Shown: one piece after another, positions 33,568-42,756 of the stretch
Layout of the letters: every line of letters begins with the position of its first letter
How positions within the stretch are numbered: the stretch's first letter is position 1
Origin: Spartinivicinus marinus
GTDB taxonomy: Bacteria; Pseudomonadota; Gammaproteobacteria; Pseudomonadales; Zooshikellaceae
Direction of reading: 5' to 3'
Length of the DNA stretch: 64,000 bases
Assembly: GCF_026309355.1 (NCBI RefSeq)
Contig: NZ_JAPJZK010000001.1
Coordinates: 1,488,001-1,552,000, forward strand
Notes under the pieces: model-generated
What the model was told of the DNA's origin: nothing
The model's database searches: none
The model's input: only the letters and a program-made list of their open reading frames with translations
Position numbers and translations under genes: made by a program

Positions 33568-35472
33568 ATGCACCCTAATGAGGAAAAAAGTCAGTTTGGG
33601 TTACTGAAACGACGCCGCTTTTTGCCTTTCTTTCTTACCCAGTTTTTTGGTGCCTTTAATGACAATATCTTTAAAAACTCTTTGGTTTTTTTAGTCACTT
33701 TCAATATTACTCAATTTGGTAGTCAGACTGCGTCAATTTCTGAAGACATTTTAATTAACATAGCCGTTGGCTTGTTTATTTTACCCTTCTTTTTGTTTTC
33801 GGCTTTAGCTGGGCAGATAGCGGATAAGTATGAAAAGTCGCAAATTATCCGGCGAGTTAAAATCCTTGAAATATGCATTATGCTTACCGCTGCCGTTGCC
33901 TTTTATTTTAATAACCTTTGGTTACTGTTGTTTATCCTGTTTTTAATGGGTACCCAATCCGCTTTTTTTGGCCCTGTCAAATACGCTATTATTCCTCAAC
34001 ACCTTTATGAAGATGAGCTAGTCGGTGGAAATGCCTTTGTTGAAATGGGTACGTTCCTCGCGATTTTGTTTGGCACCATTGCGGGGGGTTTATTGGCCAG
34101 TTTGGAAATGGCATCTACCTGGATTTCGATATCCATCATTGTATTTGCCATTATTGGTTATATTTGCAGTCGTGAAATCCCTGAAGCACCCGCTAGCGCT
34201 CCTTCTCTCAAAATAAGCTGGAACCCAGTTACTGAGGCCTGGCGCATCATCAAACAAGCTAAACAGTCTCATTCAGTATTCCTCTCAATTATGGCCATTA
34301 GCTGGTTTTGGTTTTTAGGTGCGGCTTATTTAACTCAGCTGCCTAATTTTACTGAAGAAATATTGCGTGGTGCTGAAGGTGTTGTCACCAGTTTGCTGGC
34401 AGCCTTTTCTATTGGTATTGGGCTGGGCTCAATGTCTTGCGAACGCTTATCTGGCCACAAGATTGAAATTGGCATTGTTCCTATAGGTAGCATTGGTTTA
34501 ACTATTTTTGGGGTTGACCTGTTCTTTGCAACACAACCAAGCAGCTCAGCAGAATTGTTAAGCTTTACTGAGTTCTTCCGAAGCGGTAGTAACTATCGTG
34601 TACTGATTGACATGACCTTAATAGGCTTTTTTGGCGGCCTGTTTATTGTACCCTTGTATGCCTTGATACAACATCGCACTCCAGAGGAATACCGAGCCCA
34701 GGTGATTGCTGCCAACAACATTATCAACTCAATGTTTATGGTGGTAAGTGCATTATGCGGCATTTTGTTTATTGGCGTTGCAGGGCTCACGATCACTCAG
34801 TTTTTTCTGGTATTGGCTTTACTCAATGCAGTCATAGCGGTGTATGTATATTCGACTGTACCTGAATTCGCCATGCGCTTTTTAATCTATTTACTTACGC
34901 ACACCATGTATCGAGTACGTAGTGAGAATATCAATAAAATTCCAGATGATGGTCCTGGCGTGATTGTTTGTAACCATGTCAGTTATGTAGACGCTCTATT
35001 ACTAGCCGGCACCTGTCACCGACCTGTACGCTTTGTGATGTATAAGCCTATCTATGATCTACCGGTACTGAATTTTATTTTTCGAGTTGCTAAGGCAATA
35101 CCTATTACTTCTCGCAATCAAAATCCTGACACATTTAATGCTGCATTTGAACGTATTTCTGAAGCACTCAAACAAGGGGAGTTAGTTTGCATTTTCCCTG
35201 AAGGCAAGCTCACCAAAGACGGAGAAATTAATGAGTTTAAAAGAGGTATTGAAAAAATTATCGAACGCGACCCTGTCCCCGTCATCCCAATGGCATTGCG
35301 AGGTTTATGGGGTAGCTTCTTCAGCCATAAAGGAGGGCACGCTCTAACGAAGCGTCCAAAGCGCTTTTGGTCCAAAGTCTCAGTAATAACTGGTGACTTA
35401 ATTCAACCAGAAGCCGTTTCTGCAGACAAACTACAGGAGGTAGTACTTAATCTCAGAGGCGAAGCACTATAA
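33568..35472 (+). CDS. MFS transporter fused to 1-acylglycerol-3-phosphate acyltransferase (LplT-PlsC type)
   Basis: A 634-aa inner-membrane protein. Residues about 1-425 form a 12-helix MFS domain related to the lysophospholipid flippase LplT (LPFFLTQFFGAFNDNIFKNSLVFL; DKYEKSQIIRRVKILE). Residues about 440-634 form a PlsC domain with the catalytic NHVSYVDALLL (HX4D) and FPEGKLTKDGEI. The predicted role is import and re-acylation of lysophospholipids. Longer relatives carry a third AMP-binding acyl-ACP ligase domain (as in Aas), which is absent here. AAGGAG before the start supports it. It is convergent with the DUF4062 gene. Confidence 0.9.
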   Translation: MHPNEEKSQFGLLKRRRFLPFFLTQFFGAFNDNIFKNSLVFLVTFNITQFGSQTASISEDILINIAVGLFILPFFLFSALAGQIADKYEKSQIIRRVKILEICIMLTAAVAFYFNNLWLLLFILFLMGTQSAFFGPVKYAIIPQHLYEDELVGGNAFVEMGTFLAILFGTIAGGLLASLEMASTWISISIIVFAIIGYICSREIPEAPASAPSLKISWNPVTEAWRIIKQAKQSHSVFLSIMAISWFWFLGAAYLTQLPNFTEEILRGAEGVVTSLLAAFSIGIGLGSMSCERLSGHKIEIGIVPIGSIGLTIFGVDLFFATQPSSSAELLSFTEFFRSGSNYRVLIDMTLIGFFGGLFIVPLYALIQHRTPEEYRAQVIAANNIINSMFMVVSALCGILFIGVAGLTITQFFLVLALLNAVIAVYVYSTVPEFAMRFLIYLLTHTMYRVRSENINKIPDDGPGVIVCNHVSYVDALLLAGTCHRPVRFVMYKPIYDLPVLNFIFRVAKAIPITSRNQNPDTFNAAFERISEALKQGELVCIFPEGKLTKDGEINEFKRGIEKIIERDPVPVIPMALRGLWGSFFSHKGGHALTKRPKRFWSKVSVITGDLIQPEAVSADKLQEVVLNLRGEAL

Positions 35473-35490
35473 TATAGCCGATGGCAAACC

Positions 35491-36534
35491 TTAGGATTTC
35501 ATGGTTTCAGCTATTGAAAGATCCTGCAATGCCTTGCGCCCAATTGGAGTTAACTGCCAAACAGAGCGAGTTCGACTTGAGCGCAAGGTATCCTTTCTAA
35601 TCAACCCCATCCGCCGTAAGTGCAAGCGAATCATTCGTAGCGAGGTATCAGTAAACTGAAAGTCGTTAATTGCATGAACTTCCTGATTTTGCTCATAAAT
35701 CGTGTTAGCAAAACGCTCTTCTAAAAAATGCGCTAATGATTGCTTAATTCGGTCTTCTGAGGCACTTTGCTGCATATGGCTAACAAACGCAGTAAAAATA
35801 TCTTGCCAAAGCAACGATGCTTTTTCAGTTATCAGCTTACAGTTACCCTGAATATAGATATTACAGATATAGGTCAACTCAACAGACTGCTTAAGTAAGG
35901 CAACAGAACGATTTTGCTGCAGCATGTCAGGATAATTCAACGCATTTTTCACTTCCTGCAACTCAGTCAGTTGCTCAGAAAAGCTCAGTTTAGCCCCCTG
36001 CTGGTTTTGCTGATCAGGAAGCGCATTAGCCCTAACCCAGCCAACTGCCTCATGCTTACCCATAAACTGCGGCAGATATTGACGCAGCGACATGATTAAA
36101 CTGTCAGTGGTATCCCAGGATAAGTGTTCATGCTTTTGCAAAGAATCACGGAATACCCTGAAACGGGCAACCCCATCAGCTGTTCTTTCTTTTTTGTTGG
36201 GTGCTAATGGATAACGAGGATCGCGAATAAAGCACAAAATTGGCTTCTTTAGCGTATTTGCATAGGTATACTCACGATGTAAAAAACTAATCCCACTTTG
36301 AGTCAAAGTGCCATAGCGCCCAGAAAGCAATAAGACGACATAGTCGCTTTCATCAATTTGCTGGCGTACCTTTGGCCAGCAATCGTCGCTATCATTATCA
36401 AATCCAGGGATAAATTCAGGCCCAACAGGAATACAGCCCAACCCAAGCAAGGCGAGAAATACCTGCTGACGCTCATCTACCAAGTCACGATAGGTAGAAC
36501 TAACAAATACTTGAAACCGTTTAGACGTTGACAT
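35491..36534 (-). CDS. DUF4062 domain protein with winged-helix-like C-terminus
   Basis: A 347-aa protein. Residues about 5-165 match DUF4062 (FQVFVSSTYRDLVDERQQVFLALL, DYVVLLLSGRYGTLTQSGISFLHREYTYA, KPILCFIRD). This domain is often found at the front of NTPase or other multidomain proteins, some linked to defence. Here no NTPase follows. The rest is helical and ends in a compact basic region (TSLRMIRLHLRRMGLIRKDTLRSSRTRSVWQLTPIGRKAL) that resembles a winged helix. It stands alone, only 18 bp from the convergent gene's stop. Function is not known. Confidence 0.8.
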   Translation of the reverse strand: MSTSKRFQVFVSSTYRDLVDERQQVFLALLGLGCIPVGPEFIPGFDNDSDDCWPKVRQQIDESDYVVLLLSGRYGTLTQSGISFLHREYTYANTLKKPILCFIRDPRYPLAPNKKERTADGVARFRVFRDSLQKHEHLSWDTTDSLIMSLRQYLPQFMGKHEAVGWVRANALPDQQNQQGAKLSFSEQLTELQEVKNALNYPDMLQQNRSVALLKQSVELTYICNIYIQGNCKLITEKASLLWQDIFTAFVSHMQQSASEDRIKQSLAHFLEERFANTIYEQNQEVHAINDFQFTDTSLRMIRLHLRRMGLIRKDTLRSSRTRSVWQLTPIGRKALQDLSIAETMKS

Positions 36535-37284
36535 CCTCTATATCGACCTGACTGTGTGAGAGGTAGAGCTTTAGCATTGCAGTCTATTCAACAATTATAG
36601 CGATAAAGATCATACTTCTAGTAGCGTTCTTTGCTATTTTACCAATTCAGGCATTTCCCTAAGCCTACAGACCTTGTATTACGCTCACTAAAAAACTCAT
36701 TAATAACCGCTATCTAGTGACAACAGCTTGCCAATATTTGTTCTGCTTTATAATTATTCAAGTCTAATCCAATGATTACCCTGCTTGAAGTCAGACTCTT
36801 CTTACTCAAGTTTCAGACATTTTGACTAAATAACCAGGCCTAAATAAGCACCTAAGTTCACATACAGGTAGGTAGTTATACTGTTTTTCTTGAACTTATT
36901 TATTTACAAAGCGAATTGAAGGCCTTAAGAAGCGTATTCCGCCCCTTATATAGATCACATTTTAAACATTTTAAAAAAAATGTTTCTATTTCAAAACACT
37001 TGTTAGACACAAAGCATATGCAGCCTGACTGCTTGAATCCCGGCATCAAAATTAAACAATAAGTTATTATATTTCAATAAGTTAACTTTTTTCTGTTTTA
37101 ATGTCTGGCACTATCAAATTATACCTCACCAACCTCATTAGCCATATTTTTTATTTTATGTCACTACGTATAAGTACTATTTAAAAAGCGACTTACCACC
37201 ATTATGCTTCGCCTCCTTATGTATGTCTTATCGGCAATGTCACTATGCATCGCCAACTTAAGTAGTAAAACAAAGGTATGCAGT
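36535..37284. other. Long non-coding spacer before the AGCS symporter
   Basis: About 750 AT-rich bases between divergent genes. I see no repeat copy, hairpin or small gene that I can support. It must hold the promoters of both neighbours. The stretch TTTTAAACATTTTAAAAAAAATG near 36960-36982 is low complexity. Confidence 0.5.
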
Positions 37285-38769
37285 ATGAGTACAACAGAAA
37301 CAGTGACCAGCCTTGAAGCTTTGGAACAAGCGCTTAGCAGCTTTGTTGATGCCGGTAACGGCCTTATCTGGGGTAACCTTCTGATATGGTTGCTATTAGC
37401 TGCAGGGATTTATTTCACAGTTTTTTCAGGCTTTATTCAAATCAGACGGTTTGGTTATTCAGCTAAAGCCCTGTTTAGCAGTCGCCAAAGCAGTGACGGC
37501 AATATTTCCTCCTTCCAGGCATTTTGTACCAGCTTAGCAGCACGGGTAGGCACAGGAAATCTAGCTGGGGTAGCAACGGCTATCTATGCGGGCGGTCCAG
37601 GCGCTATTTTCTGGATGTGGGTAATCGCTCTGCTTGGTATGGCTACTAGTTTTATTGAGTGTACCCTAGCTCAGGTTTACAAAACAGATAGTGGCGATGG
37701 CACCTTCCGTGGAGGCCCTGCTTACTATATTCAAAAAGGCCTAGGACAACGCTGGCTAGGAATTATCTTTGCTATCAGCTTAATTATTGCATTTGGCTTG
37801 GTGTTCAATGCCGTTCAATCCAACACCATCTCTGCAGCCATGCAAACTGCCTTTAACACAGGCGACATCAAGTTTATTGATTACTACATTGGCTTCGCCA
37901 TTATTATTGTTGCGGCCATTGTTATCTTTGGCGGAATCCGTTCTATTGCCCGCTTTGCAGAATACTGCGTGCCAGTCATGGCGCTGATTTATCTGCTGAT
38001 AGCCGTCGTTGTTATCCTCATGAACATTGACAAATTACCTGGCGTATTTTCCACTATCTTTGATCATGCTTTCAAACTAGAAAGCGCTGCAGGTGGTGCT
38101 GCTGGCTGGATGATTAAAGAAGCCTTCATGAACGGCTTGAAGCGTGGCTTATTCTCTAACGAAGCGGGTATGGGTAGTGCACCAAACGCTGCTGCAGTTG
38201 CCAGCCCTAATCCACCACACCCAGCAACCCAAGGTATTGTCTCAATGATGGGTGTGTTCATAGATACAGTGGTTATCTGTACAGCGACTGCAGCTATCGT
38301 TCTACTATCTAACCAGCTAGTACCTGGAAGCGAACTTAGTGGCTCAAACTTAACTCAAGAAGCCCTTACTGAGCACGTAGGCACCTGGGGTAGCTACTTT
38401 ATTGCCTTCGCTATCTTATTGTTTGCTTTCACATCTATCGTTGCAAACTATTACTATGGCGAAACTAACTTGATGTTTATCAAGGAAAGTAAAGCCTTAC
38501 TATTTGCGTATCGCCTAGTTGTACTTGGCATGATTTTATTCGGTGCAGTAGCAAAAGTAAGCCTGGTTTGGAATATGGCTGACTTGTCAATGGGTGTAAT
38601 GGCCATCATTAACATTATTGCCATCTTATTGTTGTCTAAGATTGCTTTTACAGTATTGAAAGATTTTGATGAGCAATTGAAAGCTAACAAGAAACCTGTA
38701 TTTGACCGTAAGAAATTCCCATTCTTGGATCGTACTATGGACCAAAATGTGTGGAACAAAAAAAACTAG
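37285..38769 (+). CDS. Alanine/glycine:cation symporter family (AGCS) transporter
   Basis: A 494-aa inner-membrane carrier that imports alanine or glycine with sodium or protons. Family signatures are present: SLAARVGTGNLAGVATAIYAGGPGAIFWMW and GLKRGLFSNEAGMGSAPNAAA. It has about ten hydrophobic segments and a hydrophilic tail. The longer frame opens at 37204 but lacks a ribosome-binding site. The Met at 37285 has AAAGG eight bases upstream and gives the normal N-terminus, so I use it. A strong terminator follows at 38797. Confidence 0.9.
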   Translation: MSTTETVTSLEALEQALSSFVDAGNGLIWGNLLIWLLLAAGIYFTVFSGFIQIRRFGYSAKALFSSRQSSDGNISSFQAFCTSLAARVGTGNLAGVATAIYAGGPGAIFWMWVIALLGMATSFIECTLAQVYKTDSGDGTFRGGPAYYIQKGLGQRWLGIIFAISLIIAFGLVFNAVQSNTISAAMQTAFNTGDIKFIDYYIGFAIIIVAAIVIFGGIRSIARFAEYCVPVMALIYLLIAVVVILMNIDKLPGVFSTIFDHAFKLESAAGGAAGWMIKEAFMNGLKRGLFSNEAGMGSAPNAAAVASPNPPHPATQGIVSMMGVFIDTVVICTATAAIVLLSNQLVPGSELSGSNLTQEALTEHVGTWGSYFIAFAILLFAFTSIVANYYYGETNLMFIKESKALLFAYRLVVLGMILFGAVAKVSLVWNMADLSMGVMAIINIIAILLLSKIAFTVLKDFDEQLKANKKPVFDRKKFPFLDRTMDQNVWNKKN

Positions 38770-38796
38770 TTAAGTAGTAAGACTGTCTTATTTATA

Positions 38797-38829
38797 AGCC
38801 CCAATAGCATCTGTTATTGGGGCTTTTTT
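38797..38829 (+). terminator. Rho-independent terminator after the AGCS gene
   Basis: AAGCCCCAATA and TATTGGGGCTT pair perfectly over 11 bases around an 8-base loop, followed by TTTTTA. It lies between two convergent genes and probably serves the plus strand best. Confidence 0.92.
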
Positions 38830-38837
38830 AATGCTCT

Positions 38838-39410
38838 TCACTTACGATGTTTTTTCTGTTGTAGCAGTTGGCCCTGCTGCTTAACTACATACTGAATCAA
38901 TAGTTCCTGAGCATCTGGCTCAATATCACAAAAGTCCACTCTCACCAGAAACTGCTCAAGGCTTGCTGCTTCTTCAAGCTCACTACAACTGACCACCTTT
39001 GCAAGTGCTATCAATGGCTGCTCCTGTTGCTTCAAAGTAATTTCCAAATACAACAGTTGATTTTGCTGCAAAGACTTCATTGCCCGAAACGCCATTCCAC
39101 AAGCGCTGATATTCACATCCATTGATTTTACCAACTCAGGGAGCGCAGTATCTTCAGCAATGAGTTCCATCAAACCATTAACTTTGGTATTAAGTAGCCA
39201 GGCTACTTCGGCGGCTTCGCCAGAAACTTGCCTTAAACTATTTATTGCATCTGTTATTTGCTGCTCTAATGCGGGACAAGGTAAACCTTGTGAGTCTGTA
39301 GTTGGAGCAATACCGCTGTCTTTATACTGCCCCCATTCCTGCTCAGAAATGGCTTTAAAGTATAGTCCTACTTTATCATCTATGCGAAAAAAACGGCGGC
39401 GCTCTTCCAT
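38838..39410 (-). CDS. PilZ domain protein, motor-associated
   Basis: A 190-aa cytoplasmic protein starting MEERRRFFRIDDKVGLYFKAI, where RRRFFRID is a PilZ-like c-di-GMP-binding N-terminal motif. A second conserved segment (MDVNISACGMAFRAMKSLQQNQLLYLEITL) gives the (D/N)xSxxG element, here NISACG. It follows pomB by 15 bp and is likely cotranscribed with pomAB. This suggests it tunes the flagellar motor in response to c-di-GMP, in the same broad way as YcgR. The central helical part (50-110) is not typical of PilZ and may bind a partner. Confidence 0.82.
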   Translation of the reverse strand: MEERRRFFRIDDKVGLYFKAISEQEWGQYKDSGIAPTTDSQGLPCPALEQQITDAINSLRQVSGEAAEVAWLLNTKVNGLMELIAEDTALPELVKSMDVNISACGMAFRAMKSLQQNQLLYLEITLKQQEQPLIALAKVVSCSELEEAASLEQFLVRVDFCDIEPDAQELLIQYVVKQQGQLLQQKKHRK

Positions 39411-39425
39411 CGTTTGAAATCTCAG

Positions 39426-40397
39426 TTAAAAAATCTCATCTGGCGTTAAGAAAAAGTCTGGCTCTTTCTCCTGTAATTTTTCAAATAGATCCTTGTCTTC
39501 AGCTTTTAACTCATTCAAGCCATCTTTAAGCTCTTTATCCTCTCCTTGTTTTATCACAATTTCTACTCGACGATTTTTTGCCCGATTGCTTGGCGTTTCG
39601 TTATCCACCAGAGGCCGGGTATCAGCCAAACCTTTAATTTGAAACCGACTTTGATCCATACGAGAATCGGCCATCAGCTCATGCGCCACAGAAACTGCTC
39701 TGGCTGATGCTAGCGCCCAGTTTGATGGAAACTCTTCTGTATCAATTGGAATTGAGTCAGTATGGCCTTCTACAGAAATACTACCCTTATGACTAGACAA
39801 CACTTCTGCTATTTTTGCCATCACGGGAATGAAATCTGGCTGCAATTCGGCAGACCCAGAAGGAAAAGAGCCTTTCTCCTGAACCCGAATCACTATTTTT
39901 CGTCCTTTGGTTTCTACCTCAATATTCCCCTTATCAATTTCTTCTTGAAGTGAATTAGCTAGCTTCATCGCCTCCTGATCGAGTTCTTCTTGCAACTGCT
40001 GCATGATTTCAATCAACTCTTGAAACTTTTCACTCTGAACCCCATCAGCAGCCTCAAGCTGCTCCGTACTGGCCTCCAGTTCTTGCTTGGTTACATCTGT
40101 CGTATGCTGTTGAATAATATTTAATGGCGTAGGCTCAGGGCGCCCAGGGCTAAACTCTTGCTGAATAACACTGGTACCCTTGGGAATATCTTTTTGCTTA
40201 ATAATATTTTGCACACCAAATGCACTGGCCATGGAGCCAGCAATCTGTTTGTATTTTTTAACATCCATTTCAGAAAATGAGAGTAACAAGACAAAAAAGC
40301 ACATCAGCAATGACATCAAGTCAGCAAATGTCATTACCCAAGCAGGTATCCCGGCCGGGCACGGCGGGCATTCGCATTCGTCATTATCATCAGCCAT
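39426..40397 (-). CDS. pomB: Flagellar motor stator protein PomB (sodium type)
   Basis: A 323-aa stator subunit. A short cytoplasmic tail rich in Cys and acidic residues (DDNDECECPPCPAG) leads to one membrane helix with the ion-carrying Asp26 in TFADLMSLLMCFFVLLLSFSEMD. KKYKQIAGSMASAFGVQN and DIPKGTSVIQQEFSPGRPEPTP closely match sodium-driven PomB. A long coiled linker (about 100-160) precedes the OmpA-like peptidoglycan-binding domain (about 190-300, EGHTDSIPID, NRAKNRRVEI). It starts 12 bp after pomA. I prefer PomB to MotB on these segments and on gene order. Confidence 0.92.
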   Translation of the reverse strand: MADDNDECECPPCPAGIPAWVMTFADLMSLLMCFFVLLLSFSEMDVKKYKQIAGSMASAFGVQNIIKQKDIPKGTSVIQQEFSPGRPEPTPLNIIQQHTTDVTKQELEASTEQLEAADGVQSEKFQELIEIMQQLQEELDQEAMKLANSLQEEIDKGNIEVETKGRKIVIRVQEKGSFPSGSAELQPDFIPVMAKIAEVLSSHKGSISVEGHTDSIPIDTEEFPSNWALASARAVSVAHELMADSRMDQSRFQIKGLADTRPLVDNETPSNRAKNRRVEIVIKQGEDKELKDGLNELKAEDKDLFEKLQEKEPDFFLTPDEIF

Positions 40398-40408
40398 AGC
40401 TTGACCTT

Positions 40409-41167
40409 TCAGCCTTCCTCAGAGCCACGCACTCCTTCCGGCAGATAAGTTTTCAGCATGGTTTGAATCACTCGAGGGTTTTGCCCTTCTTGTATGGCTA
40501 GTAGCGCATCAATAATCAATGATTTACTTAACGCTTCTTCATCACGACGCACTGATAACTTATCTGCTACAGGCAGCGCAACCATTGTTGCTAGCATTGC
40601 ACCATATAAGGTAGTTAACAGAGCAACCGCCATTGCAGGGCCAATTGACTTAGGATCAGACATATTGGATAGCATCTGTACCAAGCCTACTAATGTCCCA
40701 ATCATTCCCATCGCTGGCCCCACATCGCCAATAGATGAAAAAATTTTCGCCCCCAACTCATGACGAGCAATAGCCAGTCGCATATCCTTGGAAAGCACAG
40801 CCTTAACCACTTCCGGGTCATGGCCATCCACCAGCATTTGAATACCCTTTTGCAAAAACTCATGGTCAACTTGCTTATCTTCCAATGCCAGTAAACCACC
40901 TTTCCGCGCAGTTTCAGCCAGGTCAATAATCTGCTCCATCAACACATTTAAGTCGACAGAGTTGAACTTGAAGGACTTACCCATCACCCCCACAGCACTC
41001 AAAAATTGCTTCAATGTGAACTTCATTAAAACAACAAAAATACTGCCACCAATAACAATTAACAGTGACGGTACATTAACAAATACCAGCACCGAACCGC
41101 CCAGCACCATCGCCGCCAAGACGATACCAAATGCGCCAAGTAGCCCTACCAGTGTCGCAAGATCCAC
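40409..41167 (-). CDS. pomA: Flagellar motor stator protein PomA (sodium type)
   Basis: A 252-aa inner-membrane protein with four hydrophobic helices. The opening MDLATLVGLLGAFGIVLAAMVLGGS and the segment DVGPAMGMIGTLVGLVQMLSNMSDPKSIGPAMAVALLTTLYGA closely follow Vibrio-type PomA. The cytoplasmic loop contains the charged residues that contact FliG. With PomB it forms the ion channel that drives flagellar rotation. It is divergent from xseB with 144 bp between starts, the same order as in vibrios. No other flagellar genes are visible in the window. Confidence 0.93.
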   Translation of the reverse strand: MDLATLVGLLGAFGIVLAAMVLGGSVLVFVNVPSLLIVIGGSIFVVLMKFTLKQFLSAVGVMGKSFKFNSVDLNVLMEQIIDLAETARKGGLLALEDKQVDHEFLQKGIQMLVDGHDPEVVKAVLSKDMRLAIARHELGAKIFSSIGDVGPAMGMIGTLVGLVQMLSNMSDPKSIGPAMAVALLTTLYGAMLATMVALPVADKLSVRRDEEALSKSLIIDALLAIQEGQNPRVIQTMLKTYLPEGVRGSEEG

Positions 41168-41311
41168 CGGTACACTCCTTAATCTATAAGGTTGAAAGTT
41201 TGTAGAGATGCCCCAGTTTCAAAGTCTAGTCAGTTTCTTAAAAAACGCACCCCATTGACCGGCAAGGCTGGGTTAGGTACTGTTGCCAACCATCAACAGG
41301 GGAGTATGCTT

Positions 41312-41548
41312 ATGGCCAGAAAAAAAGCCTCAACCTCATTTGAGGAGTCATTGACAGCGCTAGAAACACTAGTCGAACAACTTGAATCAGGTGAACTTTC
41401 CTTAGAAGATTCATTACAAGCCTTTGAACAAGGCATCAAGCTCACTCGCGAATGTCAGCAGTCATTAACTAAAGCAGAGCAAAAAGTGAATTTATTGCTT
41501 GAAAAAAATGGCCTACAAACCATTGAGCCATTTGATACCGAAGAGTAG
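41312..41548 (+). CDS. xseB: Exodeoxyribonuclease VII small subunit
   Basis: A 78-aa protein that binds XseA to form the single-strand exonuclease [53 protein letters not shown] covers the whole family domain. An open frame extends 40 codons further upstream, but the extra part is not similar to XseB. GGGGAG seven bases before the Met at 41312 marks the real start. It is followed 9 bp later by ispA. Confidence 0.95.
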   Translation: MARKKASTSFEESLTALETLVEQLESGELSLEDSLQAFEQGIKLTRECQQSLTKAEQKVNLLLEKNGLQTIEPFDTEE

Positions 41549-41557
41549 TTAGCTATT

Positions 41558-42460
41558 ATGATGTCGCAACAGAAGCAACTGGTTGAGTTACAACAGCGAG
41601 CCAACCATTTGCTTGATAACCTTGTAAGTAGCCGCCCAAATACTGCACCTTATTTAAAAAAAGCAATCAACTATAGCTTAACCCAAGGTGGAAAGCGGCT
41701 TCGTCCATTACTCACTTATGCAACATGTGCTGGGCTAAATGGCAGCCTAGAAAATGCTGACCCAGCAGCAATGGCTATTGAGTGCATCCATACCTACTCC
41801 CTGATTCACGACGACCTGCCCGCAATGGATGATGATGCGCTACGTCGTGGCCAACCAACTTGCCATATTGCTTTTGATGAAGCCACTGCAATTCTTGCAG
41901 GTGATGCACTCCAAGCGCTAGCATTTGAAGCTTTATCTACCAACGACTGGTATCCAGATTGCGTTCTGCCACCCTCAACCAAACTCAAGCAAATCCAAAT
42001 ATTGGCACAGGCATCAGGCATGAATGGCATGGTTGCAGGCCAGTCAATTGATCTAAGCTCTGTTGGTAAGCAACTCTCGCTTGAGCAGCTTGAAAATATG
42101 CACCATTGCAAAACTGGCGCACTCATCAAAGCCAGTATCCAACTGGGTGCACTGGCCAGTAATCAAGTAGAGGAGTCAGCCTGGCAGCAGCTAGGTCGCT
42201 TTGCAGACGCCGTCGGTCTTGCTTTTCAAATTCAGGATGACATATTGGACATTGAGTCTGATACTGAAACCTTAGGTAAAACTCAGGGAGCAGATATTGC
42301 TAATGACAAGCCTACCTATCCAGCCATAATGGGCTTATCACAAGCTAAACAAAAGGCTCAGCAACTAACTGATGAAGCACTGGCTATTTTAGCACCACTT
42401 GGCCAAGCAGCTGCCCCACTCAAGCAGCTGGCATTACTTATTATCCAAAGGAATCACTAA
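41558..42460 (+). CDS. ispA: (2E,6E)-farnesyl diphosphate synthase
   Basis: A 300-aa prenyltransferase (E. coli IspA is 299 aa) that makes farnesyl diphosphate from IPP and DMAPP. Both aspartate-rich motifs are intact: HDDLPAMDDDALRRGQ (first, about residue 83) and FQIQDDILDIESD (second, about 223). The GGKRLRPLL substrate site is near residue 45. Two adjacent Met codons (41558, 41561) are possible starts. It lies between xseB and dxs, the normal gammaproteobacterial order. A 296-bp gap separates it from dxs, so dxs has its own leader. Confidence 0.95.
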   Translation: MMSQQKQLVELQQRANHLLDNLVSSRPNTAPYLKKAINYSLTQGGKRLRPLLTYATCAGLNGSLENADPAAMAIECIHTYSLIHDDLPAMDDDALRRGQPTCHIAFDEATAILAGDALQALAFEALSTNDWYPDCVLPPSTKLKQIQILAQASGMNGMVAGQSIDLSSVGKQLSLEQLENMHHCKTGALIKASIQLGALASNQVEESAWQQLGRFADAVGLAFQIQDDILDIESDTETLGKTQGADIANDKPTYPAIMGLSQAKQKAQQLTDEALAILAPLGQAAAPLKQLALLIIQRNH

Positions 42461-42645
42461 CCTGAGTGCATAACTCAATACTAGAAATATGAACTATAGT
42501 TGAGTGGCATTCATACAGACTACAACTCTATTAGTACCTCCAACATTTCTGTAGATTGGTGAAGTATTCTGGCTAGAACAAACCCTGTTGAAATGGTCAA
42601 AAATTCATAATTCAGGTAAAATAGCCCGCTTTGGGTCACAGGGTG

Positions 42646-42685
42646 CTAGTGGTGCCCCTTACGTAAACTAACGGTGTACCACTAG
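42646..42685 (+). promoter_or_regulatory. Hairpin in the dxs leader
   Basis: CTAGTGGT (42646-42653) pairs with ACCACTAG (42678-42685) with a loop of 24 bases that contains further GGTG/CCCC complementarity. It lies about 70-110 bp before dxs. It is too short and T-poor to be a normal terminator. I cannot match it to a riboswitch class. Confidence 0.5.
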
Positions 42686-42756
42686 TGCAGTATAAAGCAC
42701 TTTCCAGCATTACCTGCTTAAAGCCTGAGCTCATCCCCATTTTAGAATGAGTTTGC

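Noticed and set aside
35491-36534. A defence island around the DUF4062 gene
   Set aside because: The neighbours are a lipid-repair fusion and an amino-acid symporter, and no nuclease, methylase or other defence gene is adjacent.
42461-42756. A TPP riboswitch upstream of dxs
   Set aside because: The conserved CUGAGA and ACCUGA boxes of the THI element are not present in the needed arrangement.
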